The position numbers and the translations under genes are program-made. 64,000 bases of DNA. Source: Nautilus pompilius. Taxonomy: Eukaryota; Mollusca; Cephalopoda; Nautilida; Nautilidae. Positions 53,201 to 62,460 of this stretch are shown here, piece by piece (within the stretch, counting starts at the first letter, position 1; every line of letters starts with the position of its first letter). The notes under the pieces were generated by a model. The model was not told the DNA's origin, searched no databases, and was given only the letters and a program-made list of their open reading frames with translations. The DNA is taken from assembly GCA_018389105.1 (NCBI GenBank), contig JACATO010000304.1, forward strand, positions 3,472,001 through 3,536,000. The letters run 5' to 3'.

Positions 53201-53340
53201 AGGAAGACTATGAAACTGCTGCAAAGCTCTACAAAAGAGCAACTGAAATCAAAGATGCTGAGGCAGGGTATACTGGGAAAGTCTTCTCTCGCTGTAGTTC
53301 TAGTGGTGGCAACACCATCAAAAACATACTACAAAGATGA
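24417..53340 (+). CDS. NPHP3: Nephrocystin-3, complete coding region (28 exons)
   Basis: NPHP3 is a ciliary protein of the inversin compartment that works with INVS, NEK8 and ANKS6 and is delivered to cilia by UNC119 through its myristoyl group (known for the family). Exons: 24417-24878, 25504-25648, 26058-26207, 29750-29883, 30822-30920, 31168-31253, 32330-32419, 32815-32983, 33390-33563, 33708-33811, 35065-35179, 38304-38447, 38634-38731, 39059-39247, 39525-39666, 40341-40505, 41440-41540, 42768-42890, 43234-43334, 44121-44218, 44677-44918, 45195-45270, 45597-45733, 46673-46844, 48147-48215, 50727-50852, 52504-52629, 53203-53340. They total 3,975 nt, or 1,324 residues plus TGA. All introns are GT-AG with matching phases, and every segment aligns in order with vertebrate NPHP3. 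The main oddity is a degenerate P-loop and Walker B. Identity is certain; some exon edges could shift by a few bases. Confidence 0.96.
27450..29260 (+). pseudogene. Decayed copy of a dispersed invertebrate protein family (SKFxxLRP type)
   Basis: Inside NPHP3 intron 3, translation of plus frames gives, in order: a lysine/arginine-rich coiled region (about 27850-28080), [18 protein letters not shown] (28286-28339), [17 protein letters not shown] (about 28370-28420) and [19 protein letters not shown] (28951-29007). The order and spacing match a multicopy invertebrate protein family that I recall with a SKFAxLRP-like motif and an IVSDD...YTFL segment. A possible intron (gtgagt near 27528 to tctgttttag ending 27850) precedes it. 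Frameshifts and stops are frequent. Whether it is a transposon gene or a retrocopy is unclear. An imperfect hairpin at 29181-29222 may mark one edge. Confidence 0.45.
29181..29222. repeat. Imperfect inverted repeat (hairpin)
   Basis: The arm acaaaagtaa...cacttag faces ttaagtgttacttttgt around a short loop. It lies just downstream of the decayed protein-coding insertion and might be a transposon end, but no partner end was found. Confidence 0.35.
29750..33563 (+). CDS. NPHP3: NPHP3 exons 4-9: region between coiled coil and NTPase
   Basis: Exon 4 (29750-29883) starts with the conserved DDW after a split aspartate codon. Exons 5-7 (30822-30920, 31168-31253, 32330-32419) encode a poorly conserved alpha/beta segment that lines up with the vertebrate domain ahead of the NTPase. 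Exon 8 (32815-32983) contains the conserved [20 protein letters not shown] segment; its acceptor is preceded by a TA microsatellite. Exon 9 (33390-33563) carries [16 protein letters not shown] and ends ELGFER just before the P-loop exon, as in vertebrates. Divergence is highest in exons 5-7. Confidence 0.9.
31985..32285 (+). mobile_element. SINE-like element, central-box family, copy 1
   Basis: A degenerate tRNA-like head (gttgttcagtggtcagatga, then aaatttgagtctggtc) is followed by gcactccggtttcttcccac and aaaattaagatttttagtag. The central part and following spacer align with the copy at 49040-49320. It lies in NPHP3 intron 6. No target duplication was resolved. Confidence 0.5.
32795..32811 (+). 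repeat. (TA)n microsatellite at NPHP3 exon 8 acceptor
   Basis: A run of TA units ends three bases before the acceptor AG at 32813-32814, taking the place of the polypyrimidine tract. Confidence 0.85.
33708..40505 (+). CDS. NPHP3: NPHP3 exons 10-16: STAND/NACHT-like NTPase module with altered Walker motifs
   Basis: Exon 10 (33708-33811) encodes [20 protein letters not shown], the P-loop position; the usual lysine is Arg531 (codon 33789-33791, CGA). Exon 11 (35065-35179) carries [14 protein letters not shown] and IRRLTAQ. Exon 12 (38304-38447) carries [11 protein letters not shown] and the Walker B strand [12 protein letters not shown], where His618 (38427-38429, CAT) stands where vertebrates have aspartate. 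Exons 13-14 (38634-38731, 39059-39247) carry [20 protein letters not shown] and [12 protein letters not shown]. Exons 15-16 (39525-39666, 40341-40505) correspond to the helical/winged part after the NTPase ([20 protein letters not shown]). The frame is fully open, so this is a substituted but intact gene. Confidence 0.93.
33812..35064. other. NPHP3 intron 10
   Basis: An intron of 1.25 kb. The stretch 34190-34640 is less AT-rich than average and may hold an old repeat, but no family could be named. Confidence 0.5.
36152..37163 (-). mobile_element. Mariner (SETMAR-like subfamily) relic with internal deletion
   Basis: Imperfect terminal repeats sit at both edges (ttgttacaaaagttttgtcg at left; the inverse of right is ttgttctaaaactttttgtc). 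The minus strand encodes the mariner N-terminus [18 protein letters not shown] with [14 protein letters not shown] (36756-36971), then FDKWVPHEL and [10 protein letters not shown] with its catalytic aspartate (36349-36651). After a block like [18 protein letters not shown] the frame jumps to the extreme C-terminus, so the last catalytic region is deleted. It lies in NPHP3 intron 11, antisense to the gene. Confidence 0.85.
41440..43334 (+). CDS. NPHP3: NPHP3 exons 17-19: helical linker ahead of the TPRs
   Basis: Exon 17 (41440-41540) is a charged helical segment after the winged-helix region. Exon 18 (42768-42890) encodes the conserved [18 protein letters not shown]. Exon 19 (43234-43334) encodes [20 protein letters not shown], matching the vertebrate LLSYWQFVGKDKS segment, and ends in phase 1 at a gtaaga donor. 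Splitting the arginine codon between exons 18 and 19 restores the frame. Exons 18 and 19 lie too deep in long AT-rich introns to be found by open frame alone; homology fixes them. Confidence 0.9.
42120..42150. repeat. (ATT)n microsatellite
   Basis: About ten attatt units lie in NPHP3 intron 17. Confidence 0.9.
44121..53340 (+). CDS. NPHP3: NPHP3 exons 20-28: C-terminal TPR array
   Basis: Exon 20 encodes [16 protein letters not shown]. Exon 21 (44677-44918) starts the tetratricopeptide array with [15 protein letters not shown] and [14 protein letters not shown]. Exons 22-28 continue it with [53 protein letters not shown] and LYKRATEI. The repeat length is 42 residues, as in kinesin light chain-type TPRs, and exons 26 and 27 are each exactly 126 nt in phase 0, one repeat each. 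The array spans roughly residues 964-1305 and is the expected partner-binding surface. The protein ends after a short serine/glycine tail at TGA 53338-53340, about where vertebrate NPHP3 ends. Confidence 0.95.
45063..45090. repeat. (ATT)n microsatellite
   Basis: About nine att units lie in NPHP3 intron 21, roughly 100 bp before exon 22. Confidence 0.9.
46845..48146. other. NPHP3 intron 24
   Basis: AT-rich intron; no repeat, RNA gene or extra exon is recognised. Large gene-free parts of introns 14-18 and 26 are similar. Confidence 0.6.
48679..48700. repeat. (GT)n microsatellite
   Basis: A short gtgtgtatgtgtgtgtgtgt run lies in NPHP3 intron 25. Confidence 0.85.
49040..49320 (+). mobile_element. 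SINE-like element, central-box family, copy 2
   Basis: The head contains agctagtggttagaggctga and gttcaaattg, resembling degenerate A and B boxes. It is followed by ggggtttctctgggcactct and gattttctcccacatc, the shared central box. The tail is unlike that of the SINE at 49629. It lies in NPHP3 intron 25. Confidence 0.55.
49629..49895 (+). mobile_element. tRNA-derived SINE, second family
   Basis: The head tggcacaatggatagcaag and gtgggtttgatctccagtgg resemble tRNA A and B boxes about 35 nt apart. The body ends near gggcaagtgaagtaaagtg. It lies about 300 bp downstream of another SINE in NPHP3 intron 25. Confidence 0.6.
50080..50310 (+). mobile_element. Degenerate tRNA-derived SINE
   Basis: The sequence ggggacagttagtgcagtgg then tagtacactaggctt resembles a tRNA 5' half with A box; the B box (atggtttccat) is eroded. 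It is the third SINE-like unit in NPHP3 intron 25. Confidence 0.4.
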
Positions 53341-54200
53341 CCACTGATTCTTTACATCCCACTGGTCACAAGTTGTAATAAGCAAACATCCTACCATAAG
53401 TAGCATAGACCATTAACAGAAGGATTTTAAAAGGACAGCTTGCTTGCTTGCTTTTTTTTGTTTTTGTTTTTAAGCCAGAGAATATGCAAGTAAAAGAGAC
53501 CTAAATTGTACATTCATTATGTGGAGTTAAAAAGAGCCTTCCAGAGAATGATGTAAGGAATGTATATAGTCAGAAATATATGACACACCTATGAGAGATC
53601 GGATACCTTAAAATATCATGTGTTATAATTTGATTGATTTAAGTGTATATGACACTCCACAGATGGGTGGTGATATTTTCAACAGTATCTGCTGTTACAG
53701 AAGAGATTGAATTTCTAAAGTATAAGTTTGATGAAATCTTATTCTATATATCCTGTGAAATGGACTCCTTAAAGTGAAAAGTTACTTGAAATTTGAGTGT
53801 TTAGGACAAGGCCATCCAGCCAGAAACTTGTATATAATAGATTCATGGCTTTTTTGTTACAAAAAAGTTCTATACAAACACTGACAAATTGAAGCCTTGT
53901 TCATTTTCTTATAGAATATTAAATTTGATCTTTTCTGTATCAGTGATAAAAACAACTGCTGACTTTCAGTTGTATCTAAAAAAATAAATAAATAAAACAA
54001 GTTAAGAAAATAGCAGATGGTGACTGAATGATACAAGGAACAATTTTCAAATGAAATCCAGCTGAAAACAGAATCAAATCTATCTGGCTGGGTTTTATTT
54101 GAGCATCACTTATACTTGATATCTACATTGTCAACATCTTTTAAAAGAATTATTTGCATGCATCAGTTTTTTTAATGGAAAAAATATGAATAAAATTATT
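53341..54200 (+). terminator. NPHP3: NPHP3 3' UTR with candidate poly(A) signals
   Basis: Noncoding AT-rich sequence follows the NPHP3 stop. Overlapping AATAAA hexamers occur at 53983-53996 and another at 54189-54194; either could direct polyadenylation. Further AATAAA motifs occur beyond 54590, but in such AT-rich DNA chance matches are expected. Confidence 0.4.
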
Positions 54201-54274
54201 TAATTATCTTTTGGTATTTTGATGATGTAAATATATTTTATATTTGTGATAAATACCAGAAACGATGAAAAATA

Positions 54275-54448
54275 TGTCATTATTACTTTAATCAAACCAA
54301 TCTAGTGTTTTATTAACCCTTAAAGAATCACTTTGATCTCAAATCCAGTTCCATTCTCAGTTTCTTTCTCTCTCATTTCAAGTCATCTGAATTTCCACCA
54401 ACTTATAGAAAATGTCACATCAGATTTTGTTTGTTTGTTTTAAATTCT
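54275..54448 (+). repeat. Direct repeat, copy 1
   Basis: The sequence runs from tgtcattattactttaatca through ttattaacccttaaagaatc and caagtcatctgaatttc to ttttaaattct. It is closely matched by 56181-56370 in the same orientation. It lies beyond the NPHP3 stop, possibly in the 3' UTR. Confidence 0.8.
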
Positions 54449-57400
54449 CTTACTGAATAGCAATTAAGCTGCTCTTTTTTAAGTTATTTTTCTTTGTCAG
54501 ATACAATATAGTTTACAGTTGTTTTATCACTGATGTTTAAGATTAAAGGGACATAAGATGTCACATTTTAAGTTTTTCTTTAAATTCTTCATGAAAATAA
54601 ATCTTATGAGACATTTCTGATACAAAAGGAAGAAAGCTGCTTAAATTTTTTCTTTACTCTGAATATTATTTTATGTAAAATGTTTTTTTTATTAGATCTA
54701 TTTATTTATCATTAATCAAACCAAAAATAAATTGAAAAATGACCAAGCTGTAATGTTCAGCATATGTGGAAACAGTATGAAATGTTAATATGTGATAATA
54801 GCACATGACCATGACCAGATAATATTGTGATTATTTATTTAGTCTGGCTGACCATGTCCAACAGGGAAATACTAATTACTGCCTCCTTGTATCTACTTTT
54901 ATTAATAATGTACATATAATAATTATAAAAGTAGATAAACTAATTAAATAACAGATTAAAAGAAAATTATATTTTAATGTACGCTGAAAACTGCCTTTAT
55001 GAAAGATTTTATTTAAATAATTTTATAAAATGTTTTACAAAACATCAAATTAACATAAAATCAGGAATAAAGAAACTTGTGTTTTCTGTTGCAAGATTCT
55101 CTCCCTCTGCCACTCAGTTGTCTTGCAATTTGTTCACATTGTAAAACAATTATCATACCTATAATAAAACAATTTCACATTTCATGATTTAATTACTAAA
55201 TCTTAGTTTACTGTTTTTCCAATTTAAAAGGTTCTAAACTAAAACCAAATCTGAATAGCAAAAGAAAAGAAACTGATTATTTGTTACTTTTGTAGTTATC
55301 AGTTTTACAGAGAGAAGTGATTTACAGAAACATCCAGAATTTGGCCTTTTAATACAATCCAAGTTGCTATAAAAAAATTTTAAAAATTGAAATCTCTCTT
55401 AATTGTGTATAAATAAATTTAAGAATCTTAATGGCTATTTCTCTCTCCTGGGGTCTCTTCATAATGGCTTCTTGTCTTGTAATTAGTAAACTATATAAGT
55501 CATATGTACAGATATTAATAATATGGATGATAACTACAAATTAGTTAAGATCCTGGCATGATTATATATGAAATAAAATTTGTGATGAATGGAATAAATT
55601 ACCAACAAGTATATGAGTTAATTTTGGTAACACTAAAGATATGAAGAGTTCTTATAAAAACATCCTTAAATCTCTGTATTATTTTTAGACTTTGGTTTAT
55701 TTGATATTGTTGTTCAATTTGTCGTCTTTGGTGATATTTTATGCTACTAACAATTACATCAATTATTATCTTTTAAGTTTGCAGGTGTTTTTGTAGAGGG
55801 GGAGGGGAGCTGGCTAATCAGCCTGGTAAGTGCACGTAGCCCAAGTAACTTATGACAGGTAACTCCATTTTCTGTTTATTGTGTAAAATTAAATGCATGT
55901 ACCTGTTGTTTTCTAGAATATCTGTACATCCTTCATGAGATGAAGTGCCATTCCCTGCAGTACATTTATGAACAACACCTGTTCACCTTTTATAATTATT
56001 TTACATTTTCATTAAACGTGTACTTGTTGAGATTTGTAATACTGTGACCAGGTGATTACTAAGGAAACCCCCCTTATATTTTTTCCTAATTCAAGAAATG
56101 TGTTTGGGAGGGGTTAAGTAGGATAGAAGCACAAATTGGGCTGACTGACCAGGTTAGGATTTAGCCATTAGATTTTAAAATGTCATTGTTACTTTAATCA
56201 AACCAATTTATTGCATTCTAGTAATTTATTAACCCTTAAAGAATCACTTTTATCTTGAAATCTGGTTGGTTCCATTCTCAGTTTCTTTCTCTCATATTTC
56301 AAGTCATCTGAATTTCTACCAAGACAAACCCAAATTATAGAAGAATATCACAGATTTTGTTCTAAATTCTGTGAATTTTTTCAGAAGCATCCCTAAAATC
56401 AGCATTAGGTTACAACATGGTAACTAAGCCTCCAGCCTAATTATTAGTGTGCTTTTATATAAAACCTAAGCAAATTTGACTTGTTTATTTTCCAATTTGA
56501 GAAGTGTTTGTTCCAGTTCTGGCACAGCTATGTTGTTGGCAAGTGTTAATTATGCCATTGATTAGCTTGTAACCAGAAGATGCTGTGATATACAGAGCAG
56601 CAGAGTCCCATGTGGATTAGTTTGTTGGCTTGGAAGGCCTGACATTAATCCTGTGGATTTACTGACCACATGGCAATTTGTCACTTTGACATCATTCTGG
56701 GTTGCAAGCAACCTTTTGTTAGATTTTATTCAGAAATTTATTGATAGCCTTTTCATCAAACCTTTTATTTTTATTGACATTCTGTTCTCAGAGTGATATG
56801 TATTTTTTTAGACTAATGGACTTACAGAATAAAACAAAATTATAAAAATTTATGCTTTAATGTTGTTTTTTTTTCCTTTGGAGAGTTTTTACATAATTTA
56901 TCTCTGCTATAGGAAAAGTGAGCAAAAATGAGAGTAGTTATATTTTAAAGCAGATGTATTATGGATACATAAAGCATCAAGTGACATGTTAGCTATCACT
57001 CACTATTCAAATGCAATTTAGATGATTGATTTCTTTACTTTTATGTAAAAAATGTTTTTTTTTTTTAAGTAAGAATTCAACTAAATGGATATCATAGAAT
57101 ATGTCTTACTGTATATTGTCAACTTGGGCACAAAATACTGCAAATATATAGTCAACAAACTGAACCTTCTATCAAACGTAAGAGTTGATATGTGTAGTTA
57201 AAGAACTTTGATAAAAGAGACGGGTATTTGCTAAGCTGGGGGCCAAGGGAATAATCCATGGCAACACTTAATTTGTATATCCACTATATTAAAAGTAAAA
57301 CAAACATTAAATTAGTAGAAATTAACAATTTACACATCACTAATTCTGTAATGTCAGGAGAAGCTACAGTCATCAATGAAGAAATGCTAGTGAATAATCC

Positions 57401-57717
57401 AGCTGCTTACTGAAATATAATTCTTACAATTTATTCAGCATATAGAAACTGGCCAGCCTTATTATCTAAGATAATCTGGTTAAAGATAAAAGCCAGAGTT
57501 ATATTTTTAAAGGAGTTGTTTGAAGTGGCATGTTTGATATTTAAAAATATCAATTTTTCAAGGTTCTGCTGATAGATAAAACAAAAATAATAAACTGACC
57601 TTAATGACAGAAGTGCTTAACAATGTGGCAAAATCTCCAAAATCAACTATGTCTGGCTATAAAATAGCAGTAAGCCCCATAATTTGATATCATTTCATGG
57701 AGAAGAATACTCTAGAA
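54449..57717. other. Intergenic DNA downstream of NPHP3
   Basis: Apart from the second direct-repeat copy (56181-56370) this stretch is AT-rich and shows no gene, RNA or named repeat. Confidence 0.6.
56181..56370 (+). repeat. Direct repeat, copy 2
   Basis: This is the second copy of the unit at 54275-54448, with small insertions (for example an extra segment after caaaccaattta) and scattered substitutions. Whether it is a local duplication or two copies of a dispersed repeat cannot be told here. Confidence 0.8.
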
Positions 57718-58659
57718 CAGGGGTGGCCAGAATTTAGAGCCATGTGATTTACTTTTTTCAGAAACATCCTTCGAGGATTTACCAGCATAATTTTTAATCT
57801 TGCTGTTCACTGATACATTTAAATATGTCACACAAAACATGGTATGGACGGAGAGACAAAGACATATCAAAAGCACTTTATTATGCAATTATTTCAGTTA
57901 AAATACTCTTTTATTTATAACTGATCAAGAAAAAAGACAAGTATTGGTGTGTTCAGTGTACACTGCCCTCATATAAGTAAAAAAATGATGAGTATTTTGT
58001 CCAAATTTCAGCTTCCTAGCTCAAATATCACCTGTGACTGACGGAATAGTGGAGGGCAATGAACGAAATATTATTATTTCAATTCTGAAAGTTTGATTTA
58101 TTTCCTTTGCGATGTGATGATTTGCACTGGATGGTTAGTTATCTTTTCATACTCAGGACAGTAGTCGCTAATTGCAAGCTTCCAAGTGGTCAGCAGTCAT
58201 AGGGGATCAGTATTTAGATTTAATAATCTTTATCTGTGAGAACACTGACCCGCAAAGATAGTGGAACTGAATAATGCACTCAAGTGAATGACAGATTCTA
58301 ATATTTGGATATTTTCCAACAGTTATTAGGTTCCAAAAGTTTTCCTCTAAGGCCTAGATCTGATTTGAATGTAGTTTTGTAAAGTTAAAATTTCATCCTC
58401 AACTGTTGTTGTGTCATGTGGACAATGATGCAATTTTCAAGGCCATTTCATTAATATTAGTTTTCGCACCAAATGGAAAGCACAAATGTTGCCACAGGTT
58501 CTAGTAATGTAAAATCTTAGAACCATTTGTTAAATTCTGATATAACATTTTGTACTTGTTTAATGTATCAACTATTATCAAGGTGTGCACATCCTTTACC
58601 CGGAAGTTCTAGATCCAAAATAGAATTTTTAAAATTTCACAATTCATATCGCTGTAGCT

Positions 58660-60571
58660 CAGGGGTCGGCAAACTTTTTCACCTATTACCCCAAAATATA
58701 TTCATTTACGCCGACGTTACCCCCTTTATTTGAAAAGAAGAAAATCATAGATTATTTGAATTCAAAAGGTTTATTGAATCTATTTACATGGAGAATATGA
58801 TGTTTTAGAGAAATGATGCTGTTTCATTTTTGATATAGTAACATCAAAATTGGGACATTTTGATGTCAGAGAAATTTGGATACTGTCTTTGGGGTCCAAT
58901 CGATTTCTATGCTTTGTTTTTATATTCATTAGAGTGGAAAATCCTTGTTCGCAAAGGTAGGTTGTTGCAAAGGGCAGAAACTTTTTGACTGCCTCATGTG
59001 CAATTTTGAAAGCCTTTGCAGCTGTTGACATCCAAAAACATGACAGATCTGCCTTGTATTCAAATTCAATACGTGCTTCATTATTGGATCAAAGTTCAAG
59101 AATTGCCTCTGCCAACCCCTGAGGCTCTTCTGGTACATCAGCAATTTCACATTTAAAGGGATCTATAACCCAACAACCGCTCTTTGAGTTTGGTAAGATG
59201 CCATATAACTGCATCCTTGATGTCATCAAAGGTAATATTTTCACAATCTTCCAAAAACAAAGCTAACTTTGTTTTGTTCCGCTTTCTGTCTCCAATATAA
59301 AAGCTTTGATACAAACGCTGAAATCTTTTCTCTGGCTGAAATTATATTGATGCTTTTTCCCTACAATTCTTTGTTCAATGCATTCACATACTCAAAAATA
59401 TCAACTAAACATGCGAGATGTGCAACCCACGAGGAGCTTGTGAACTTATCTGTGAGAACATGATTTTGATCAACCAAAAAAATTTCAAGTTCGGTTTTGA
59501 GAGCCCACACTCGGTTCAGAACATTTCCATGTGATAGCCACTTCACTTCTGTATAATAAAGTAGTTCTGTATATTCAGCCTCACCATCTTTACATAATTC
59601 TCGAAATAATCGCGTGTTTAGTGCATGTCCTTTGACATAATTGACAACCCTGATAACATCATGCATGACAGCTTCCAGTGCAGGTTCCAAATGCTTCACA
59701 AGCAATGCCTGGCGATGGATCATACAGTGGTTAACTTCAACTTTTGGATTATTCTTTCTCGCCAATGCCGAAAAACCACTAATGACCCAACATAGCTGGA
59801 GCTCCATCAACAGACACAGCAATGCAGTCTTCCCACTTTAAATTAACGTTATTAAAGTATTCATTAACTTTATTGAAAACATCAATTCCACGGGATCGCA
59901 ACTCGAGAGGAGAACAAAACAACAATTCCTCTTCAATTGAATGTAAACCTCTGTAGCGAACATACACAATCAGCTGCGAAATACTACTGACATCTGTAGT
60001 CTCATCAAGCTGAATAGCAAACCATTTACTCTCCCTTATTGAAGAAATAACTTGTTCCCTCACATCTTCTGCTAAAATAGAAACTTTTTCTTTCGCAACT
60101 TTTGCAGACAAGGGTACTGAGTTTAGTTTCATGGCTTCTGCTGGAACACACATAATCTCTGCCATTTTCAAAGCTGCAGGTTTAACCAATTCGTCACCAA
60201 TTGTATATGGTTTCTTTTTTCGGGCAATCAACCAGCGCCACTTCATTCTCGATAAGGCCTGTCCGGTAATTATACTGCGGCCTCGCATATCTGTACGCTA
60301 ATCCATATCCACCCCCCACCCCACAATACCCACATTACTGACTCACTCATTTACCTGTCAACTTTTAGTTCGTTTTTTTATACTCAAATGAGTTTGCTTA
60401 CCTACCGCACGGTTGTCTTTGTTCTTGCTCTCGTGTTCTGGGATTCGCCTAGTTCAGTCCTAGTTCAAATTCATTACACTTTCTCTTTCTGTCTCTATTA
60501 AGTCCTCGTTACCCCCAAGAATTTCATTTTTACCCCACTTGGGGTAATTTACCCCGGTTCGCCGACCACTG
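58660..60571 (-). mobile_element. hAT transposon (ZBED5/FAM200-like), 1,912 bp, with 8-bp target duplication
   Basis: Terminal repeats caggggtcggcaaac (left) and cagtggtcggcgaac (inverse of right) are flanked by CTGTAGCT at 58652-58659 and 60572-60579. The minus strand carries large transposase pieces. 60288-59779 includes KWFAIQLDETTDVSSISQL and ISVDGAPAMLGH-type catalytic blocks. 59822-59361 includes HCMIHRQALLVKHLEP and EVKWLSHGNVLNR. 59150-58780 includes the C-terminal dimerisation region (FATTYLCEQGFSTLMNIKTK). Frameshifts separate them, and no BED finger was recognised upstream. Intact ends indicate a fairly recent insertion into the older hAT. Confidence 0.9.
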
Positions 60572-60700
60572 CTGTAGCTGTAAAGATAGTAATTGGAGTT
60601 TTCGTCTAAAAGTGCTCACAGAGCTAATAACATGAATAACATTTTTATCTATACCTCGCAATTCAAAATGGCTATGAAGTCAGTTAAAAAGCTAAATCTA

Positions 60701-61300
60701 CAGGGTTATCAAAAAGTAACTATACAGTGGAAAGTTTATTGTTTATATTTCAGTATTTCAATACATTAACTCCCATATGAAACAGTCGCTTGTTGAGAAA
60801 GTCGACTGTGATTTTGAAGGGCTCTGAAGCATTGCGTCTGAAATTTTGGACAGCCTCTCATCGTCCAACACTTTTGGCCTACCTGATCGTTGATAATCCT
60901 CAACTGAACCAGTATCTTCAAATTTGCTAATCAATGCCTTTACAGCTTTTCTGTTCAGAAGCTTTGCATCAGGAAATTCTTGTAAGAACTCATTTTGAAC
61001 TCTTGTTGTATATTTACTGTTATTCGTATACACTTTCTTGATGAGAAAGATTCATTTTGCATTTGAAGGAACCATTACACAAAAATTACAATCGCACAAA
61101 AATCATGTTTCATTTTTGTAAATTAACTGCCAACACCTTTTGGTCATCTTGGGAACTATAGTACAATTCCTCACACACAGAACTGTCATCTGTTGGTCAT
61201 TTTTGAAACTACAGTACAAAACAAAGAATAAGGAAAGGAATCAAAAATGAAAAATGATTACATATATACTCCACTGCATAGCTACTTTCTGATCACCCTG
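60701..61300 (-). mobile_element. IS630-Tc1-mariner deletion derivative, 600 bp
   Basis: Inverted ends CAGGGTTATCAAAAAGTAAC and CAGGGTGATCAGAAAGTAGC (inverse of right) are flanked by TA at 60699-60700 and 61301-61302. The minus strand (61033-60758) encodes the helix-turn-helix part of a transposase, including KALISKFEDTGSVEDYQRSG and RPKVLDDE, then jumps to a short C-terminal piece. The catalytic core is missing. The tips resemble those of the element at 19079-19640, but the encoded sequence differs. Confidence 0.8.
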
Positions 61301-62460
61301 TAAAAGCTATTGTCTCGCTGTGAATTATGTATATTTCTCATTTTTAGTGACCAAAAATTCCTTAATTTCAGGTAAAAGATCCCTAAAACTTTACAGAAAT
61401 TTTCCTCTGCTCAGTCAACTCCAAGTAAAAGGCCTCTGTGTTCTGCTTCGTTTTCTTCTAATTGAGAATGAAGGAGATGTCTCTGTGACTTCTGGCCTGA
61501 ACTGAACACAATCTTAAGCGAAATATCCATGATAACTTCCATATTAAACATTTTATCGCGTGGAGCATCTTGATGAATTATGAATGATAGTGAAGAAAAC
61601 TGGGAAACATGTCATCACCTTTGCATAAGGCAATGAACCTGTTGAGCGGGTCAGCCATAGCAGGTGCTCGGTCTGTATTAATAAACACAAGTTTGTGAAT
61701 CAACTGTGTTGTTAATTTCCTTAAAATGTTCACCTCTTGAGTGTGCACTTTCAATGGCAGGATTTTAAGAAGTTCCTCTTTAGAAGTTGTCTTCAAACAC
61801 CATTCTAATAAAAATACGTGTCGATCACACCTGTAGACTTGTCAAATTGAAGCAAAAAGAATACACACCTATTAATGTCTTTTTTCAGATCCTCCGAATC
61901 TTCAGCCACTCCTTCACAGCTCAGTATTTCTAGATAGCTGAAATTCTGTATTAGCAGACACTATTTCTGTTTTGTTTTTCAAATCTTGAAACAAAGAGTC
62001 TACTGCCTCTGAAAAGATTCTATGACTTTTTCCATCGTGAATAGGTTTCCTGTTTTTTATAAGTAGGCCACTTACTCGGAATGATGCAATTATTGCTGCC
62101 TTTGTTCTCGTGTTGGGCCTGGTGAAAATCATTTGCTGTCCAGTGACTCAAGATTTCACTTCCTCCACCTTCTTCTTTCGAAGTTCACTTTTAGCTGGCA
62201 TATCGCTTTCCAAGCTCTTGTAAACAGTTTTAAAATGCTTTCCAAATGTCCTTCTTTTGATAAAAGCTCTTTATACAGAGATGATAAGACAAACACATTC
62301 TGAATTAATCATTGTATCCTTCTTCTCACTCAGTACAAAAATAATAAGTCTTTGGTTTCTTAGCGCTCATTTAGAGTTATATTTTCATTTAGATTTTTTT
62401 AAAAAGTAAAATGTATGTGTCGTCTGATAATAACAGTTTTTTCTCTGCAGGAGCAGTAAT

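Larger units (their letters stand above)
57718..62460 (-). mobile_element. Old hAT element, interrupted by two later insertions
   Basis: The left tip CAGGGGTGGCCAGAA is preceded by CTCTAGAA (57710-57717), the palindromic kind of 8-bp target hAT elements prefer. The minus strand near 58170-58320 encodes the C-terminal dimerisation block (CGSVFSQIKIIKSKY, then MTDHLEAC). Beyond the insertions the N-terminal half appears at 61500-62390: MSAKKPKTY near 62368, then TGQQ/MIFTRPNTRTK near 62130 and TDRAPAMADPLNRF near 61670. The protein resembles the GTF2IRD2/EPM2AIP1-like hAT clade. Stops and frameshifts are common. The right terminus was not found. Confidence 0.7.
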
